Notes: a model not told the origin generated them from the letters alone. 64,000 bases of DNA from Sphingomonas kyeonggiensis (GCF_014204495.1 NZ_JACHLN010000001.1:1488001-1552000), one strand, 5' to 3'. Counted from the first letter of the stretch, positions 11,196-22,990 are shown. Program-made: numbers and translations.

Positions 11196-12938
11196 TCAGC
11201 GGGCGGGCAGGAGGCGCAGCAGGCGCACATTGCCGGCGAACCCCGCCGAGCCGAGCCGCAGCATGTTGTTGCCATCGAGCAGCGAGAGCGGCGCGGCAAG
11301 GCGAAGCTTCTGCCAGCCGGGCCTGCCGGGTACCGCGAGGGTGGCCGGCGCGCCACCGTTGAGCGTGATCGTCAGCGGGCCGCCGGTATCGGATTTCACT
11401 TCGATCTCCACCGCGAAGCGGCCGCCGCCCTCGGCCACCAGCGTGTAGCGCATCCATTCGCCGGGCACGAAATCGCTGACATACAGGCTCTCGCCGTCGC
11501 CGCGCGCGATGTCGACCCCGTCGTTGCGCCAGGTCCGTCCGTTGTTCCACAGCGCGCGCGCCTTGCCGGTGGAGACATGGTAGTTGGCGTTGTCGCTGTC
11601 GTGATAGGCGACGCCGTCCGGGCCGAGATCATAATCGGTGGCGCCGATCTCCGCGCCTTCGGGACCCACCCCAAGCGGCGCGAAGGAGCGGGGACTGGGA
11701 TCGTGCGGCTGGCGCAGCATCGCGTCGACCACGTCGGGATGGAAGACATTGTTCTCGTGCCGGATGTCGTGCCGGGCGAGTTGCATCAGCGTGGCATAGG
11801 CCTCGTCGGCGGTCGGGCGCGGGCCCTTGGCGGTCCAATAGGCGACCAGCTTCGCCCAGCCGGGATTGGGGGCGATCTCCAGCGGGTTGTTGAAGCCGAT
11901 CTTCTTGAGCGGCCAGAAGGCCCAGCCGATATCGTGCTTCTCGACCAGGCCGATCGCGTCGCGGAACCAGACATTGGAATTCTCGCCCGATTCACCCAGC
12001 CAGAGCGGCATGGCGTAGGTCTCGCGCAGCTTGAGCACGCCGGCGATCGAGGCTTCGTCGTTGGTGTTCCAGTATTTGTGGAAGCTGAGCGCGGTGTTCT
12101 TGTCGGCGAAGGGCAGCAGGCCCTGGTAATTGTTCCCCCAGCAATTGCCCTCGATGATGATCATGTGGCGCTTGTCGACCTGGCGGATCGCGGCGGCGAT
12201 ATCGGTATAGAGCTGCTTGAGCGGGGCGTTGCTCGTCTCCTTGCAGCCATGGTCGCCGCCGGGCGCGGTGAAGTCCCAATTGGGCTCGTTGAGCACGTCA
12301 TAGGCGCCGATGCCGGGCTCGTCGGCATAGCGCCGGGCGAGCTCGCGCCACAGCGCGATCGTCTTGCGGCGGTTCTCTTCGCTCTGCCACAGCGAGGGCT
12401 TGTCGGGATCACGGTCGGCGATCGGCAGGTCGTTGCCCTGGCCGCCGGGCGCCGCGTGCAGGTCGAGGATCAGGTACATGCCGTTCGCCTTGGTCCAGGC
12501 GAGCAGCGCGTCGATGCGCTTGAAGCCGTCCTCCAGCCAGGTGTCCTTGCCGGCGACGGGTTCCTTCTCGATCGGCAGCGTGAGCAGGTTGTAGTGGAGC
12601 GGCAGGCGGACCGAGTTCATGCCCCAGCGCGCCATCATGTCGATGTCCGCCTTGCGCGTGTGGTTGTCGAGCCAGGCCTGGTAGAACTCCGCCGCCTTCT
12701 CTTCGCCGATCAGCTCGGCGATGGCGGCGCGGATGCGATATTGCTGGCCCGAGCCAAGCTGGCCGAGCTGGAGCATATAGCCTTCCTGCAGCATCCAGCC
12801 GCCCAGCCCCATGCCGCGTAGCAGCACCGGGTCGCCGCTCTCATCGACGATGCGCGGCCCATCGGCGCGCAGGAAGGTCTGCGCCGATGCTGGCAACGTT
12901 GTCATGCAGGCAAGCAGGGCGAGCGCGAGCTTCTTCAT
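11196..12938 (-). CDS. Secreted glycoside hydrolase family 5-like cellulase with C-terminal carbohydrate-binding module
   Basis: Predicted extracytoplasmic beta-glycanase, 580 aa. A signal peptide (MKKLALALLACMTTLPASAQ) is followed by a GH5-type TIM barrel at about 25-400. The acid/base Glu218 is in DVLNEPNWDF and the nucleophile Glu316 in WLGESGENS, with HYN, DLHAAPGGQ and SFHKYW as further family blocks. Residues about 440-580 (YHDSDNANYH ... GEWMRYTLVAEGGGRFAVEIEV ... RPGWQKLRL) look like a CBM6/35-type beta-sandwich. Substrate specificity (cellulose, xyloglucan, beta-1,3/1,6-glucan) cannot be told. The start at 12938 is set by the signal peptide. It is monocistronic. Confidence 0.9.
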   Translation of the reverse strand: MKKLALALLACMTTLPASAQTFLRADGPRIVDESGDPVLLRGMGLGGWMLQEGYMLQLGQLGSGQQYRIRAAIAELIGEEKAAEFYQAWLDNHTRKADIDMMARWGMNSVRLPLHYNLLTLPIEKEPVAGKDTWLEDGFKRIDALLAWTKANGMYLILDLHAAPGGQGNDLPIADRDPDKPSLWQSEENRRKTIALWRELARRYADEPGIGAYDVLNEPNWDFTAPGGDHGCKETSNAPLKQLYTDIAAAIRQVDKRHMIIIEGNCWGNNYQGLLPFADKNTALSFHKYWNTNDEASIAGVLKLRETYAMPLWLGESGENSNVWFRDAIGLVEKHDIGWAFWPLKKIGFNNPLEIAPNPGWAKLVAYWTAKGPRPTADEAYATLMQLARHDIRHENNVFHPDVVDAMLRQPHDPSPRSFAPLGVGPEGAEIGATDYDLGPDGVAYHDSDNANYHVSTGKARALWNNGRTWRNDGVDIARGDGESLYVSDFVPGEWMRYTLVAEGGGRFAVEIEVKSDTGGPLTITLNGGAPATLAVPGRPGWQKLRLAAPLSLLDGNNMLRLGSAGFAGNVRLLRLLPAR

Positions 12939-13036
12939 TTCGGGCGGTCCTCTCTGTTCGGTTTTGGAGGAGCCTAGCGCGAAGCGCGGTTGAGAGCGAT
13001 CACAATTGTCGATGGGATGGCGTCGGAAGGCGGCTA

Positions 13037-13061
13037 TTGGCCTGTACTTCGTGTACTTCCG
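13037..13061 (+). repeat. 25-bp dispersed repeat, copy 1
   Basis: A 25-bp sequence containing CCTGTACTTCGTGTACTTCC, itself a near-duplication of the unit GTACTTC. An exact copy lies in the opposite orientation at 20772-20796. Both sit in intergenic DNA just outside gene ends (here downstream of the 74-aa mutS partner). Confidence 0.7.
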
Positions 13062-13068
13062 ATTCGGA

Positions 13069-13289
13069 TCAATCGATGATCGGGTGCTTGTCGCGCAGGC
13101 GATCGGCGATGCGCTCGATCGCGTCATTCTCGTCCGCCTCGCCGCCGGGGGTGATCGACCAGTTGCAGTGGGGGTGCGTCTCGGCGCTGTAGCGCTTCAC
13201 CGGGCCGATGACGTTGCGCCAGCGCCGCCGGGTGCCGCCCACTTCGCGCAGCAGGATGGCAAGGAACTGGTCGGTGAGATCGAGCGCGT

Positions 13290-13293
<4 letters not shown>
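13069..13293 (-). CDS. 74-aa conserved-type protein translationally coupled to mutS
   Basis: The start ATG at 13293 overlaps the mutS stop by ATGA, so it is probably translated by re-initiation after MutS. The product (MNALDLTDQFLAILLREVGG ... TRRRWRNVIGPVKRYSAETH) is small and basic in the middle, ends in acidic/basic helix residues (ADENDAIERIADRLRDKHP), and has no signal or membrane segment. Its HCNWSITPGG segment is distinctive. I do not know a function; coupling to mutS hints at, but does not prove, a DNA-metabolism role. Confidence 0.75.
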
Positions 13294-15893
<2,600 letters not shown>

Positions 15894-16096
15894 GTCCGTT
15901 CCGGACTAGCCGAACGTCCCCGCCGATCAACACCCGCTCGTCGCTTTTCTGGGGAAAAGCGAGATGTGCGGTTTTCCGCACGGTTGTGCGAAATTATCAG
16001 ACCAGGAACACGGCAAACCTAGCGTCATTTGGAGGATTCCGCGCATTGCGACCTCGGAAACGCCCCCCTAAAGGAGGGGTAATCCGGGAGAGAGAA

Positions 16097-18352
16097 ATGT
16101 CTGAGGAATCGAACGTCCAGTTTTCCGAGCGCGAGGCACTGCTTTACCATTCGGAAGGACGTCCGGGTAAGATCGAGATCATCGCATCCACGCCGATGGC
16201 GACGCAGCGCGACCTCGCGCTGGCCTATTCGCCCGGCGTCGCCGTGCCGGTGCGCGCGATCGCCGAGGACCCGGCGACCGCCTATGACTATACCGCCAAG
16301 GGCAATCTGGTCGCCGTGATCTCCAACGGCACCGCGATCCTGGGCCTCGGCAATCTCGGCGCGCTGGCTTCCAAGCCGGTGATGGAAGGCAAGGCCGTGC
16401 TCTTCAAGCGCTTCGCCGACGTCGATTCGATCGACATCGAGCTGAAGACCGAGGACGTCGATCGCTTCATCGACGCGGTGGAGCTGATGGAGCCGACCTT
16501 TGGCGGCATCAACCTGGAGGACATCAAGTCCCCCGAATGCTTCGTGATCGAGCAGACCCTGCGCGAGCGGATGAACATTCCGGTGTTCCATGACGACCAG
16601 CACGGCACCGCGATCATCGCCGCCGCCGGTCTGATCAACGCGCTCCACCTGACTGGCCGCGACATCAGGACGACGCGGGTGGTGGTGAACGGCGCCGGCG
16701 CGGCCGCGATCGCCTGTGCCGAGCTGATCAAGGCGATGGGCCTGCCGCACGACAATCTGCTGATGCTCGATCGCACCGGCGTGATCTATCAGGGCCGCGA
16801 AGGCATCAACCAGTGGCAGTCGGCGCATGCCGTCTCCACCGAGCGCCGCACCCTGGCCGATGCGCTGGAAGGCGCCGATGTCTTCCTGGGCCTCTCGGCC
16901 GCGGGCGCGCTGCCCGCCGAGCTGCTCAATCACATGGCGCTCAAGCCGATCATCTTCGCGATGGCCAATCCCGATCCCGAGATCACGCCGCCGGAAGCCA
17001 AGCGTGCCCGTCCGGATGTGATCATCGCCACCGGTCGTTCGGACTATCCGAACCAGGTCAACAACGTGCTCGGCTTCCCGTTCATCTTCCGCGGCGCGCT
17101 CGATGTGCGCGCGACGACGATCAACGACGCGATGAAGGTCGCCGCGGCGCAGGCCATCGCCGAGCTCGCTCGCCAGCAGGTGCCCGAGGAAGTCGCCGCG
17201 GCCTATGGCACGCAGCACAGCTTCGGCCCCGACTATATCATCCCGGCGCCGTTCGATCCGCGCCTGATGGAGCTGGTGCCCGCCGCCGTCGCCCAGGCGG
17301 CGATGGACTCGGGCGTGGCGACCAAGCCGATCACCGACATGAACGCCTATCGCCAGACGTTGCGCGCGCGCCTGAACCCGACGACGTCGGTGCTCAGCCT
17401 CGCCTATGAGGGCGCCAAGGCCAATCCGAAGCGCGTGATCTTCGCGGAAGCCGAAGAGGAAGTCGTGCTGCGCGCGGCGATCGCCTTCAAGGATGGCGGT
17501 TACGGCACGCCGGTGCTGGTCGGCCGCGAGAGCGTGCATGACCGGCTGCGGGTGCTTGGCGTCAATCCCGACGATTTCGAGGTCCACAACAGCGTCAATT
17601 CGCCGCTGGTGCCGGAGATGGTCGAGTTCCTCTATGCCCGCCTGCAGCGCCGCGGTTATCTCCGCCGCGACGCGGAGCGGATGGTCAATCGCGACCGCAA
17701 CATCTTCGGCGGCCTGCTGCTCCAGCTCGGCCATGCCGATGCGATGATCACCGGCGTGACGCGCACCTGGGCCGAATCGATGCGCCAGGTGAAGCGCGTG
17801 ATCGACCATCGTCCGGGCCAGACGCCGTTCGGCATGCACGTGCTGGTCGGCCAGTCGCACACCGTGTTCATCGCCGACACCACGGTGAACGAGCGGCCCA
17901 GCGCCGAGGAACTGGCCGATATCGCGGAGGGCGCCGCGACGGTTGCCCGCCGCATGGGCCATGAGCCGCGCGTCGCCTTCCTCAGCTACTCCAACTTCGG
18001 CAATCCCGAAGGGCAGTGGCTCGACAATGTCCGCGGCGCGATCAAGATCCTCGACGGGCGCGCGGTCGAGTTCGAATATGAGGGCGAGATGTCGCCGGAC
18101 GTCGCGCTCAACGAGCGCCAGCTCGCCAACTATCCCTTCGCGCGGATCTCGGGCCCGGCCAATGTGCTGATCATGCCCGGCCTGCAGTCGGCCAACATCT
18201 CGGCCAAGCTGCTTCGCGAGCTGGGTGGCGATTCGACCATCGGCCCGATGCTGATCGGCATGGAGAAGCCGGTCCAGATCGCGCCGATGACCGCCACGGC
18301 CAGCGAGCTGGTGACGCTGGCGGTGCTGGCTGCGGGCGGGATTGCCCGCTGA
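16097..18352 (+). CDS. maeB: NADP-dependent malic enzyme with C-terminal phosphotransacetylase-like domain
   Basis: Decarboxylates malate to pyruvate with NADP+, supplying NADPH and gluconeogenic precursors. The 751-aa chain has an N-terminal malic-enzyme module (AYSPGVAVPV, LGLGNLGALASKPVMEGK, HDDQHGTAII, VVNGAGAAAIA) and, from about residue 430, a phosphotransacetylase-like module (FAEAEEEVVLRAA, GVTRTWAESMRQV, LLIMPGLQSAN-type block). This fused MaeB architecture is standard in proteobacteria; the second module is regulatory rather than catalytic in characterised members. ATG 16097 follows gggagagag; the upstream open frame from 15986 is intergenic. Confidence 0.95.
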   Translation: MSEESNVQFSEREALLYHSEGRPGKIEIIASTPMATQRDLALAYSPGVAVPVRAIAEDPATAYDYTAKGNLVAVISNGTAILGLGNLGALASKPVMEGKAVLFKRFADVDSIDIELKTEDVDRFIDAVELMEPTFGGINLEDIKSPECFVIEQTLRERMNIPVFHDDQHGTAIIAAAGLINALHLTGRDIRTTRVVVNGAGAAAIACAELIKAMGLPHDNLLMLDRTGVIYQGREGINQWQSAHAVSTERRTLADALEGADVFLGLSAAGALPAELLNHMALKPIIFAMANPDPEITPPEAKRARPDVIIATGRSDYPNQVNNVLGFPFIFRGALDVRATTINDAMKVAAAQAIAELARQQVPEEVAAAYGTQHSFGPDYIIPAPFDPRLMELVPAAVAQAAMDSGVATKPITDMNAYRQTLRARLNPTTSVLSLAYEGAKANPKRVIFAEAEEEVVLRAAIAFKDGGYGTPVLVGRESVHDRLRVLGVNPDDFEVHNSVNSPLVPEMVEFLYARLQRRGYLRRDAERMVNRDRNIFGGLLLQLGHADAMITGVTRTWAESMRQVKRVIDHRPGQTPFGMHVLVGQSHTVFIADTTVNERPSAEELADIAEGAATVARRMGHEPRVAFLSYSNFGNPEGQWLDNVRGAIKILDGRAVEFEYEGEMSPDVALNERQLANYPFARISGPANVLIMPGLQSANISAKLLRELGGDSTIGPMLIGMEKPVQIAPMTATASELVTLAVLAAGGIAR

Positions 18353-18376
18353 TATAGCACGATAAAACACCCCTTG

Positions 18377-18412
18377 CCTGTTACATTTGTAGCATGCTAC
18401 AAATGTAACAGG
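18377..18412. promoter_or_regulatory. Perfect 36-bp palindrome, BlaI-type operator
   Basis: The half site CCTGTTACATTTGTAGCA is followed by its exact reverse complement, without a spacer. Each half contains a TACA-N2-TGTA core, the pattern bound by BlaI/MecI/CopY repressors. It sits 18 bp before the GTG start of the BlaI-type gene and 25 bp after maeB, so autoregulation of the two-gene operon is the obvious role. Confidence 0.85.
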
Positions 18413-18429
18413 TTGAGGGAGGTCGAGTC

Positions 18430-18804
18430 GTGATCGAATCGCTGCCGCGCCGCGAGCGCGAGGTATTCGAGGCATTGTGCAGCCTGGGGGAGGGCACCGC
18501 CGCCGCCGTGCGCGGGGCGATGGCCGATCCGCCCAGCGACTCCGCGGTGCGCACCCTGCTCGGCCGGCTCGTGGCCAAGGAGCTGATCGGCCACCGCACC
18601 GTCAACCAGGCCTATGTCTATGCCCCGGTGCCGCAGGCCGATGCGGTGGCGGAGACCGCGCTGCAGCGGCTGGTGCAGACCTTCTTCCAGGGTTCCGCGG
18701 CACGCGCCGCCACGGCGCTGCTCGGCATGGAGACCCGGCTGACCCGGGACGAGATCGACGAGCTCCAGCGCGCGATCGACGAAGCACGGGGAGAAGTGAA
18801 ATGA
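18430..18804 (+). CDS. BlaI/MecI/CopY-family transcriptional repressor
   Basis: A 124-aa winged-helix repressor: LPRREREVFEALCSLGEGTAAAVRGAM (helix 1 and 2), then the recognition region SAVRTLLGRLVAKELIGHRTV and a C-terminal dimerisation helix. Members bind TACA/TGTA operators as dimers and are cleaved or released when a membrane metalloprotease partner senses a signal. GTG start at 18430 follows gagggaggt. The stop overlaps the ATG of the M56 gene (ATGA at 18801-18804), as is usual for blaI-blaR pairs. The binding site is the perfect palindrome immediately upstream. Confidence 0.92.
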   Translation: MIESLPRREREVFEALCSLGEGTAAAVRGAMADPPSDSAVRTLLGRLVAKELIGHRTVNQAYVYAPVPQADAVAETALQRLVQTFFQGSAARAATALLGMETRLTRDEIDELQRAIDEARGEVK

Positions 18805-20345
18805 GCTTCGACCTGCTGATCGAGCTTGGCTGGAAATCCTCGCTGGCTTGCGCGGTTGCATTGTTCGCGAGCCATGCGTTGCGCGGCCGGCCGGCGGCGC
18901 AGCGGGTCGCGATGCTGCGTGCCGGGGTTGTGGCGCTGCTGTTGCTGCCGCTGCTGATCCTCACCGTGCCGGCGCTCGAGATCGCGGTGTTGCCCGCGAG
19001 CGCGCCGATGCCGGCACTGCCGGAGGCGGCGGCTGCCGCCATCCTGCCCGTGGCGACGGCGGCGCCTGCGCCCGAGATCGACTGGATCGCCCTTGCCTAC
19101 ATGATGGGTGGCACGCTCATCCTGCTTCGCCTCGCGCTCGGCCTGTTCATGCTGCACCGTTGGACCCGCCATGCGGTGCCCGTCTCCGATCCCGTGTGGA
19201 TGGAGGCGATCGCACGGGCCGCCGAACCCTTGAGGCGGCCCGTGCGACTGCTCGTCTCGCCGCGCGTGCCCTCGCCGCTGAGCCTGGGCGTGACGCCGGC
19301 GACGATCCTGATCGGGCCCGATATCGAGCGTTCCCCGGACCGCGCCGCCGCGGTGGTCGCCCATGAGATGGCGCATGTCCGCCGCTTCGACTGGCCGGTG
19401 ATGCTCGCCGCACGGGTCGCGCTCGCACTGTTCTGGTTCAATCCGCTCGCCTGGCTGCTGGTTACCGAGCTTGCCCGCCAAACCGAGCTGGCGGCGGACG
19501 AGGACGCGGTGACGCGGGTGGCACGGGCCGATTATGCGCAGACGCTGCTGGCGGTGGCCGGTGGCTGCGGCGCGCATTCGGCGTGCGGGATGGCAGTGAC
19601 GCGCAGCGCGCTGGGCCGGCGAATCCGGCTGGTGCTCGACGCGGCGCCGCGCAAGCCGGCGAGCGGGCTGCTCTGCGCCGCGCTGATCGGCAGCATCCCG
19701 CTGGGCATCGCGCCGCTGGCGGCGATGCAGCTGGTCGAGAAACCCTATGTCCAGGTGCCGGGTGCACGGGGCGACCTGCGGGCAGCATTGGCCAAGCTCG
19801 AGGCGCAGCCGAACCCGGCGCCGGGCGCGCTTCGGTTCCGGGCGGCGGCACCCGTCACGCAGGAGCGCCGGCCGGTGCGCGCGCCACGCGCCGTTGGGCC
19901 GGAGCGGCCCCTGCTCGTCGCCCCGGCTGGCCCCCGACAGGAGCATGCCCGGCTTGTCACGCCGCGTCCCGCCAACCAGGAGCATGCGCCTCTCGACCCG
20001 AAGCCTGTGCCGGCAAAGCCGCCCGTGCCCGGCATGGAGGAGGTGTATCTGAGCGGCGCCAAGGCGCGCAGCATGGTCAAGGCGTCGCTGGAGGCGACCA
20101 AGCCGGAAGCGAGTGCGCCGCCCAAGCTGTCCTGGAAAACCGGGCCGGATGTGAAGGCCCAGGTGGCGCAGCTGATCCAGGCGGCCGGGCAGTTGCGCGC
20201 GGCGGCAAAGGAATATCGCGAAAAGGCACAGGACCCCAGCCTATCGCTCGGTATCCGCCAGGGCTACCGCAACGCCGCCGAGACACTGCGGGTCGAGGCC
20301 TGGAAACTCAACAAGCAGGCAGAGCAGATAAAGGGCGTCCTTTAG
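18801..20345 (+). CDS. M56-family (BlaR1-like) membrane metalloprotease
   Basis: A 514-aa integral membrane protease. Four hydrophobic segments (about 10-25, 38-60, 92-118, 198-225) surround a zinc protease domain with the motif VVAHEMAH (H188, E189, H192) and a downstream Glu in ELAADEDAV. It ends with a Pro/Arg-rich region (about 340-410) and a helical tail (about 430-514). Unlike staphylococcal BlaR1 it has no penicillin-binding sensor domain, so the inducing signal is unknown. Translationally coupled to the BlaI repressor, which is its likely substrate or partner. Confidence 0.88.
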   Translation: MSFDLLIELGWKSSLACAVALFASHALRGRPAAQRVAMLRAGVVALLLLPLLILTVPALEIAVLPASAPMPALPEAAAAAILPVATAAPAPEIDWIALAYMMGGTLILLRLALGLFMLHRWTRHAVPVSDPVWMEAIARAAEPLRRPVRLLVSPRVPSPLSLGVTPATILIGPDIERSPDRAAAVVAHEMAHVRRFDWPVMLAARVALALFWFNPLAWLLVTELARQTELAADEDAVTRVARADYAQTLLAVAGGCGAHSACGMAVTRSALGRRIRLVLDAAPRKPASGLLCAALIGSIPLGIAPLAAMQLVEKPYVQVPGARGDLRAALAKLEAQPNPAPGALRFRAAAPVTQERRPVRAPRAVGPERPLLVAPAGPRQEHARLVTPRPANQEHAPLDPKPVPAKPPVPGMEEVYLSGAKARSMVKASLEATKPEASAPPKLSWKTGPDVKAQVAQLIQAAGQLRAAAKEYREKAQDPSLSLGIRQGYRNAAETLRVEAWKLNKQAEQIKGVL

Positions 20346-20432
20346 CCCTTCGCTGACCCACCAGCACCGAATCAAAGCGCGGCTTTCGCGCCACGGGGCC
20401 GGCTTGCCCGGCGAACTGAAGGGAGAATGACG

Positions 20433-20741
20433 ATGCGTTCGATCCTGTTCCTGTCCCTGATCATGGCCGGCACCTGCGCGGCCCGCGAGCCCGAGCTCGT
20501 GCAGCGGCCCGAGCCCTCGGCCCGGCTCGCCTATGCCGACCTTGCCCTCGACACCCCGGCGGGGCGCGACGCGCTGCGTGCCCGGGTGGAGACCGCGGTG
20601 CGCGCCTTTTGCCGGGCGCATGGCGATACCGTCACCCCGCAGCTGATCCGCAACGAGACGGGCTATTGCCTCGACACGCTGCGCCAGTCGATGGCCGACG
20701 CCATGCCCGAGCCGGTGCGCCGCGCCTATTACCGGCGCTAG
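20433..20741 (+). CDS. UrcA-family secreted protein
   Basis: A 102-aa exported protein with signal peptide MRSILFLSLIMAGTCAA. The mature chain has the UrcA-type pattern: ARLAYADLALDTPAGRDALRARVETAVRAFC, then a second cysteine in GYCLDTLRQSM, then a short basic end. UrcA proteins are small alpha-helical periplasmic proteins of unknown role, common in sphingomonads and caulobacters. The second of two ATGs is chosen because GGGAGA lies at good spacing from it. It follows the M56 gene by 87 bp on the same strand and could belong to that regulon. Confidence 0.75.
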   Translation: MRSILFLSLIMAGTCAAREPELVQRPEPSARLAYADLALDTPAGRDALRARVETAVRAFCRAHGDTVTPQLIRNETGYCLDTLRQSMADAMPEPVRRAYYRR

Positions 20742-20771
20742 GGTCTCCAACATCGATCCGGCGGCGACTCG

Positions 20772-20796
20772 CGGAAGTACACGAAGTACAGGCCAA
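20772..20796 (-). repeat. 25-bp dispersed repeat, copy 2 (inverted relative to copy 1)
   Basis: Exact reverse complement of 13037-13061 (core GGAAGTACACGAAGTACAGG on the plus strand). It lies in the 222-bp convergent gap between the UrcA gene and the SDR gene, where I see no other feature. Confidence 0.7.
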
Positions 20797-20963
20797 GCGC
20801 GGGGTTTGGGGCGCCTCAAATTGATGCAATTCCCGCCAACGCCGCGCATCTCGCAACAATCTTGCGGGCGCGTGATCCTATTTCCCCAACGGCTTCAAGG
20901 AGCGGCCGGCGCGGGCGCCGGCTGCTCCAGCCCAGCAGGTGAAATCCTACATTGCAAGCGGCG

Positions 20964-21752
20964 TCAGCCGTCGATGCTGATCCCCAGCGAAGCGTTGACC
21001 AGCCCGCCATCGACGGTGATCGTGTCGCCCACGACATAGTCGCCGGCGCGGCTGGCCAGGAAGATCGCGGCGCCGGCCATGTCCTCGTCATAGCCGATGC
21101 GCTTCGCCGGGATCGCCTTGGCGACTTCGCCGCCATGGTCGCGCGCCGCCTTGTTCATGTCGCTGGCAAAGGCGCCGGGGGCGATCGAGGTGACGTTGAT
21201 ATGGTCGCGGATCAGCCGGGCGGCCATGCGCTTGGTCAAATAGATCAGCGCCGACTTGGAGGCGTGATAGCTGTAGGTCTCCCAGGGATTGAGCCGCTGG
21301 CCGTCGATCGAGGTGATGTTGATCACCTTGGCCGGGCGCTCCGCCGAGCCGCCGGCCTTGAGCAGGTCGAACAATGCCTGGGTGAGGAAGAAGGGGGACT
21401 TCACATTGAGGTCCATCACCTTGTCCCAGCCCTTTTCGGGGAAGTTCTCAAAAGGCTCGCCCCAGGCGGCGCCGGCATTGTTGACCAGGATGTCGAGCCG
21501 TTCCTCGCGCTCGGCAAGCGCAGCGGCGAGCGCCTTGCAGCCTTCGACGGTCGACACATCCATCGGCAGGGCGATGCAGTTGGGGCCGAGCGCGGCGGCG
21601 GTTTCCTCGCAGGCCTCGGCCTTGCGGGACGAGACATAGACCTTGGCGCCCTGGGCGATGTACCCCTCGGCAATCATTTTGCCGATGCCCCGGGAACCGC
21701 CGGTGACGAGTGCGATCCGGCCGTCGAGGCGGAAGAGCGTGCTGGTGTCCAT
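20964..21752 (-). CDS. Short-chain dehydrogenase/reductase (SDR)
   Basis: A 262-aa Rossmann-fold NAD(P)-dependent oxidoreductase. The cofactor motif TGGSRGIG is at 17-24, NNAG at 91-94, and the catalytic Ser148, Tyr162 and Lys166 in ITSIDG and SYHASK. The C-terminal block DTITVDGG is typical of the classical family. The start ATG 21752 follows GGAGAGG; an in-frame ATG five codons upstream overlaps that ribosome site. It lies downstream of the acyl-CoA dehydrogenase on the same strand, separated by a REP unit, which fits a fatty-acyl or ketone oxidation role, but the substrate is unknown. Confidence 0.92.
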   Translation of the reverse strand: MDTSTLFRLDGRIALVTGGSRGIGKMIAEGYIAQGAKVYVSSRKAEACEETAAALGPNCIALPMDVSTVEGCKALAAALAEREERLDILVNNAGAAWGEPFENFPEKGWDKVMDLNVKSPFFLTQALFDLLKAGGSAERPAKVINITSIDGQRLNPWETYSYHASKSALIYLTKRMAARLIRDHINVTSIAPGAFASDMNKAARDHGGEVAKAIPAKRIGYDEDMAGAAIFLASRAGDYVVGDTITVDGGLVNASLGISIDG

Positions 21753-21770
21753 TTTTGTCCTCTCCAAAAT

Positions 21771-21833
21771 TCGTCATCCCGGCGATGGCGGGAAAAGAGC
21801 CGCACGAGATCCCGGCTTTCGCCGGGATGACGG
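21771..21833. repeat. REP-type inverted repeat (TCATCCCGGC flavour), unit a
   Basis: TCGTCATCCCGGCGATGGCGGG at the left and CCCGGCTTTCGCCGGGATGA on the right form an inverted pair flanking GCACGAGAT. It separates the acyl-CoA dehydrogenase and SDR genes. Same flavour as the units at 46854 and 60603, and related to that at 26361. Confidence 0.75.
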
Positions 21834-21844
21834 TTTCTTTCTTT

Positions 21845-22990
21845 CTACCCGCCCCGCTTCAGCGTCTCGCGGGCAATGATCAGCTGCTGGATCTGGCTGG
21901 TGCCTTCATAGATCCGGAACAGGCGCACGTCGCGGTAGAGCCGCTCGATGCCGTAATCGGCGATATAGCCGGCACCGCCGAAGATCTGCACGGCGCGGTC
22001 CGCCACCCGGCCGACCATCTCGCTGGCGAAATACTTCGCGGCGGCGGCTTCCATCGTGGTGTTCTGGCCCGCGTCCTTGGCGGCGGCGGTCTCCAGCACC
22101 AGCGCCTTTGCCGCCAGCACCTCGGTCTTGGAATCGGCGAGCATCGCCTGGATCAGCTGGTGCTCGGCGATCGGCTTGCCGAACTGCCTGCGCTCGCTGG
22201 CATAGGCGACGCAGTCGGCGATCAGCCGCTCGGCCACGCCGACGCAAACCGCCGAGATGTGGAGCCGGCCCCGGTCGAGCACCTGCATGGCGATCCTGAA
22301 GCCTTCGCCCTCGGCGCCGAGCCGGTTGGCGGCGGGGACGGGGGTGTCGTCGAACACCACATCGGCCACCCTTGCGCCTTTCTGGCCCATCTTCTTCTCG
22401 GGCTCGCCGACGCTGACGCCGGGCAGGTCGCGCGGCACCAGGAAGGCGGAGACGCCGCGGCCGCCAGGCTCGCCGCCGGTGCGGGCCATCACCGTGAACA
22501 GCTCGGCCTTGTCGGCATTGGTGATGAAGCGCTTGGTGCCGGTGAGGCGGTAGACATCGCCGTCCTTCACTGCCCGGGTCTTCACCGCGCCGCTGTCCGA
22601 TCCGACATCGGGCTCGGTCAGGGCGAAGCTGGTGACGATCTCGCCGCTGGCGATCCTGGGCAGCCATAGTGCCTTCTGCTCGGGGGTGCCGGCCATGACG
22701 AGGCCCTGCGAGCCGATGCCGACATTGGTGCCGAAGCTCGAGCGGAAGGCCGGGGTGGTGCGGCCGAGCTCGATGGCGACCTTGCACTCCTCCAGCATCG
22801 TCAGCCCCAGGCCGCCATAGTCCTCCGAGATCGACAGGCCGAACAGGCCTAGCGCCTTCATCTCGTCGATGACCTGGGCGGGGATGGCGTCGGCGGCCTC
22901 GACCTCGCCCTCCAGCGGGCGGAGGCGCTCGCTGACGAAGCGGCGGATAGTGTCGATCAGCGTATCGAAGACTTCGGGGTCGAGCGCCAT
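21845..22990 (-). CDS. Acyl-CoA dehydrogenase
   Basis: FAD-dependent alpha,beta-dehydrogenation of an acyl-CoA, first step of beta-oxidation or of branched-chain degradation. The 381-aa chain has family signatures EDYGGLGLTMLEE, ALTEPDVGSDSGAVKTRA, ITNADKAELFTVMART, YASERRQFGKPI, QIFGGAGYIADYGIERLYRDVR and IYEGTSQIQQL; the Glu in YEGTS is the expected catalytic base. Chain-length preference cannot be read. The start at 22990 is the first ATG of the domain; it is divergent from the transporter gene and upstream of an SDR in the same direction. Confidence 0.94.
   Translation of the reverse strand: MALDPEVFDTLIDTIRRFVSERLRPLEGEVEAADAIPAQVIDEMKALGLFGLSISEDYGGLGLTMLEECKVAIELGRTTPAFRSSFGTNVGIGSQGLVMAGTPEQKALWLPRIASGEIVTSFALTEPDVGSDSGAVKTRAVKDGDVYRLTGTKRFITNADKAELFTVMARTGGEPGGRGVSAFLVPRDLPGVSVGEPEKKMGQKGARVADVVFDDTPVPAANRLGAEGEGFRIAMQVLDRGRLHISAVCVGVAERLIADCVAYASERRQFGKPIAEHQLIQAMLADSKTEVLAAKALVLETAAAKDAGQNTTMEAAAAKYFASEMVGRVADRAVQIFGGAGYIADYGIERLYRDVRLFRIYEGTSQIQQLIIARETLKRGG

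Noticed and set aside
16025-18475. 816-codon minus-strand open frame opposite maeB
   Set aside because: His/Arg/Asp-rich antisense translation of a complete malic enzyme gene; no independent support.
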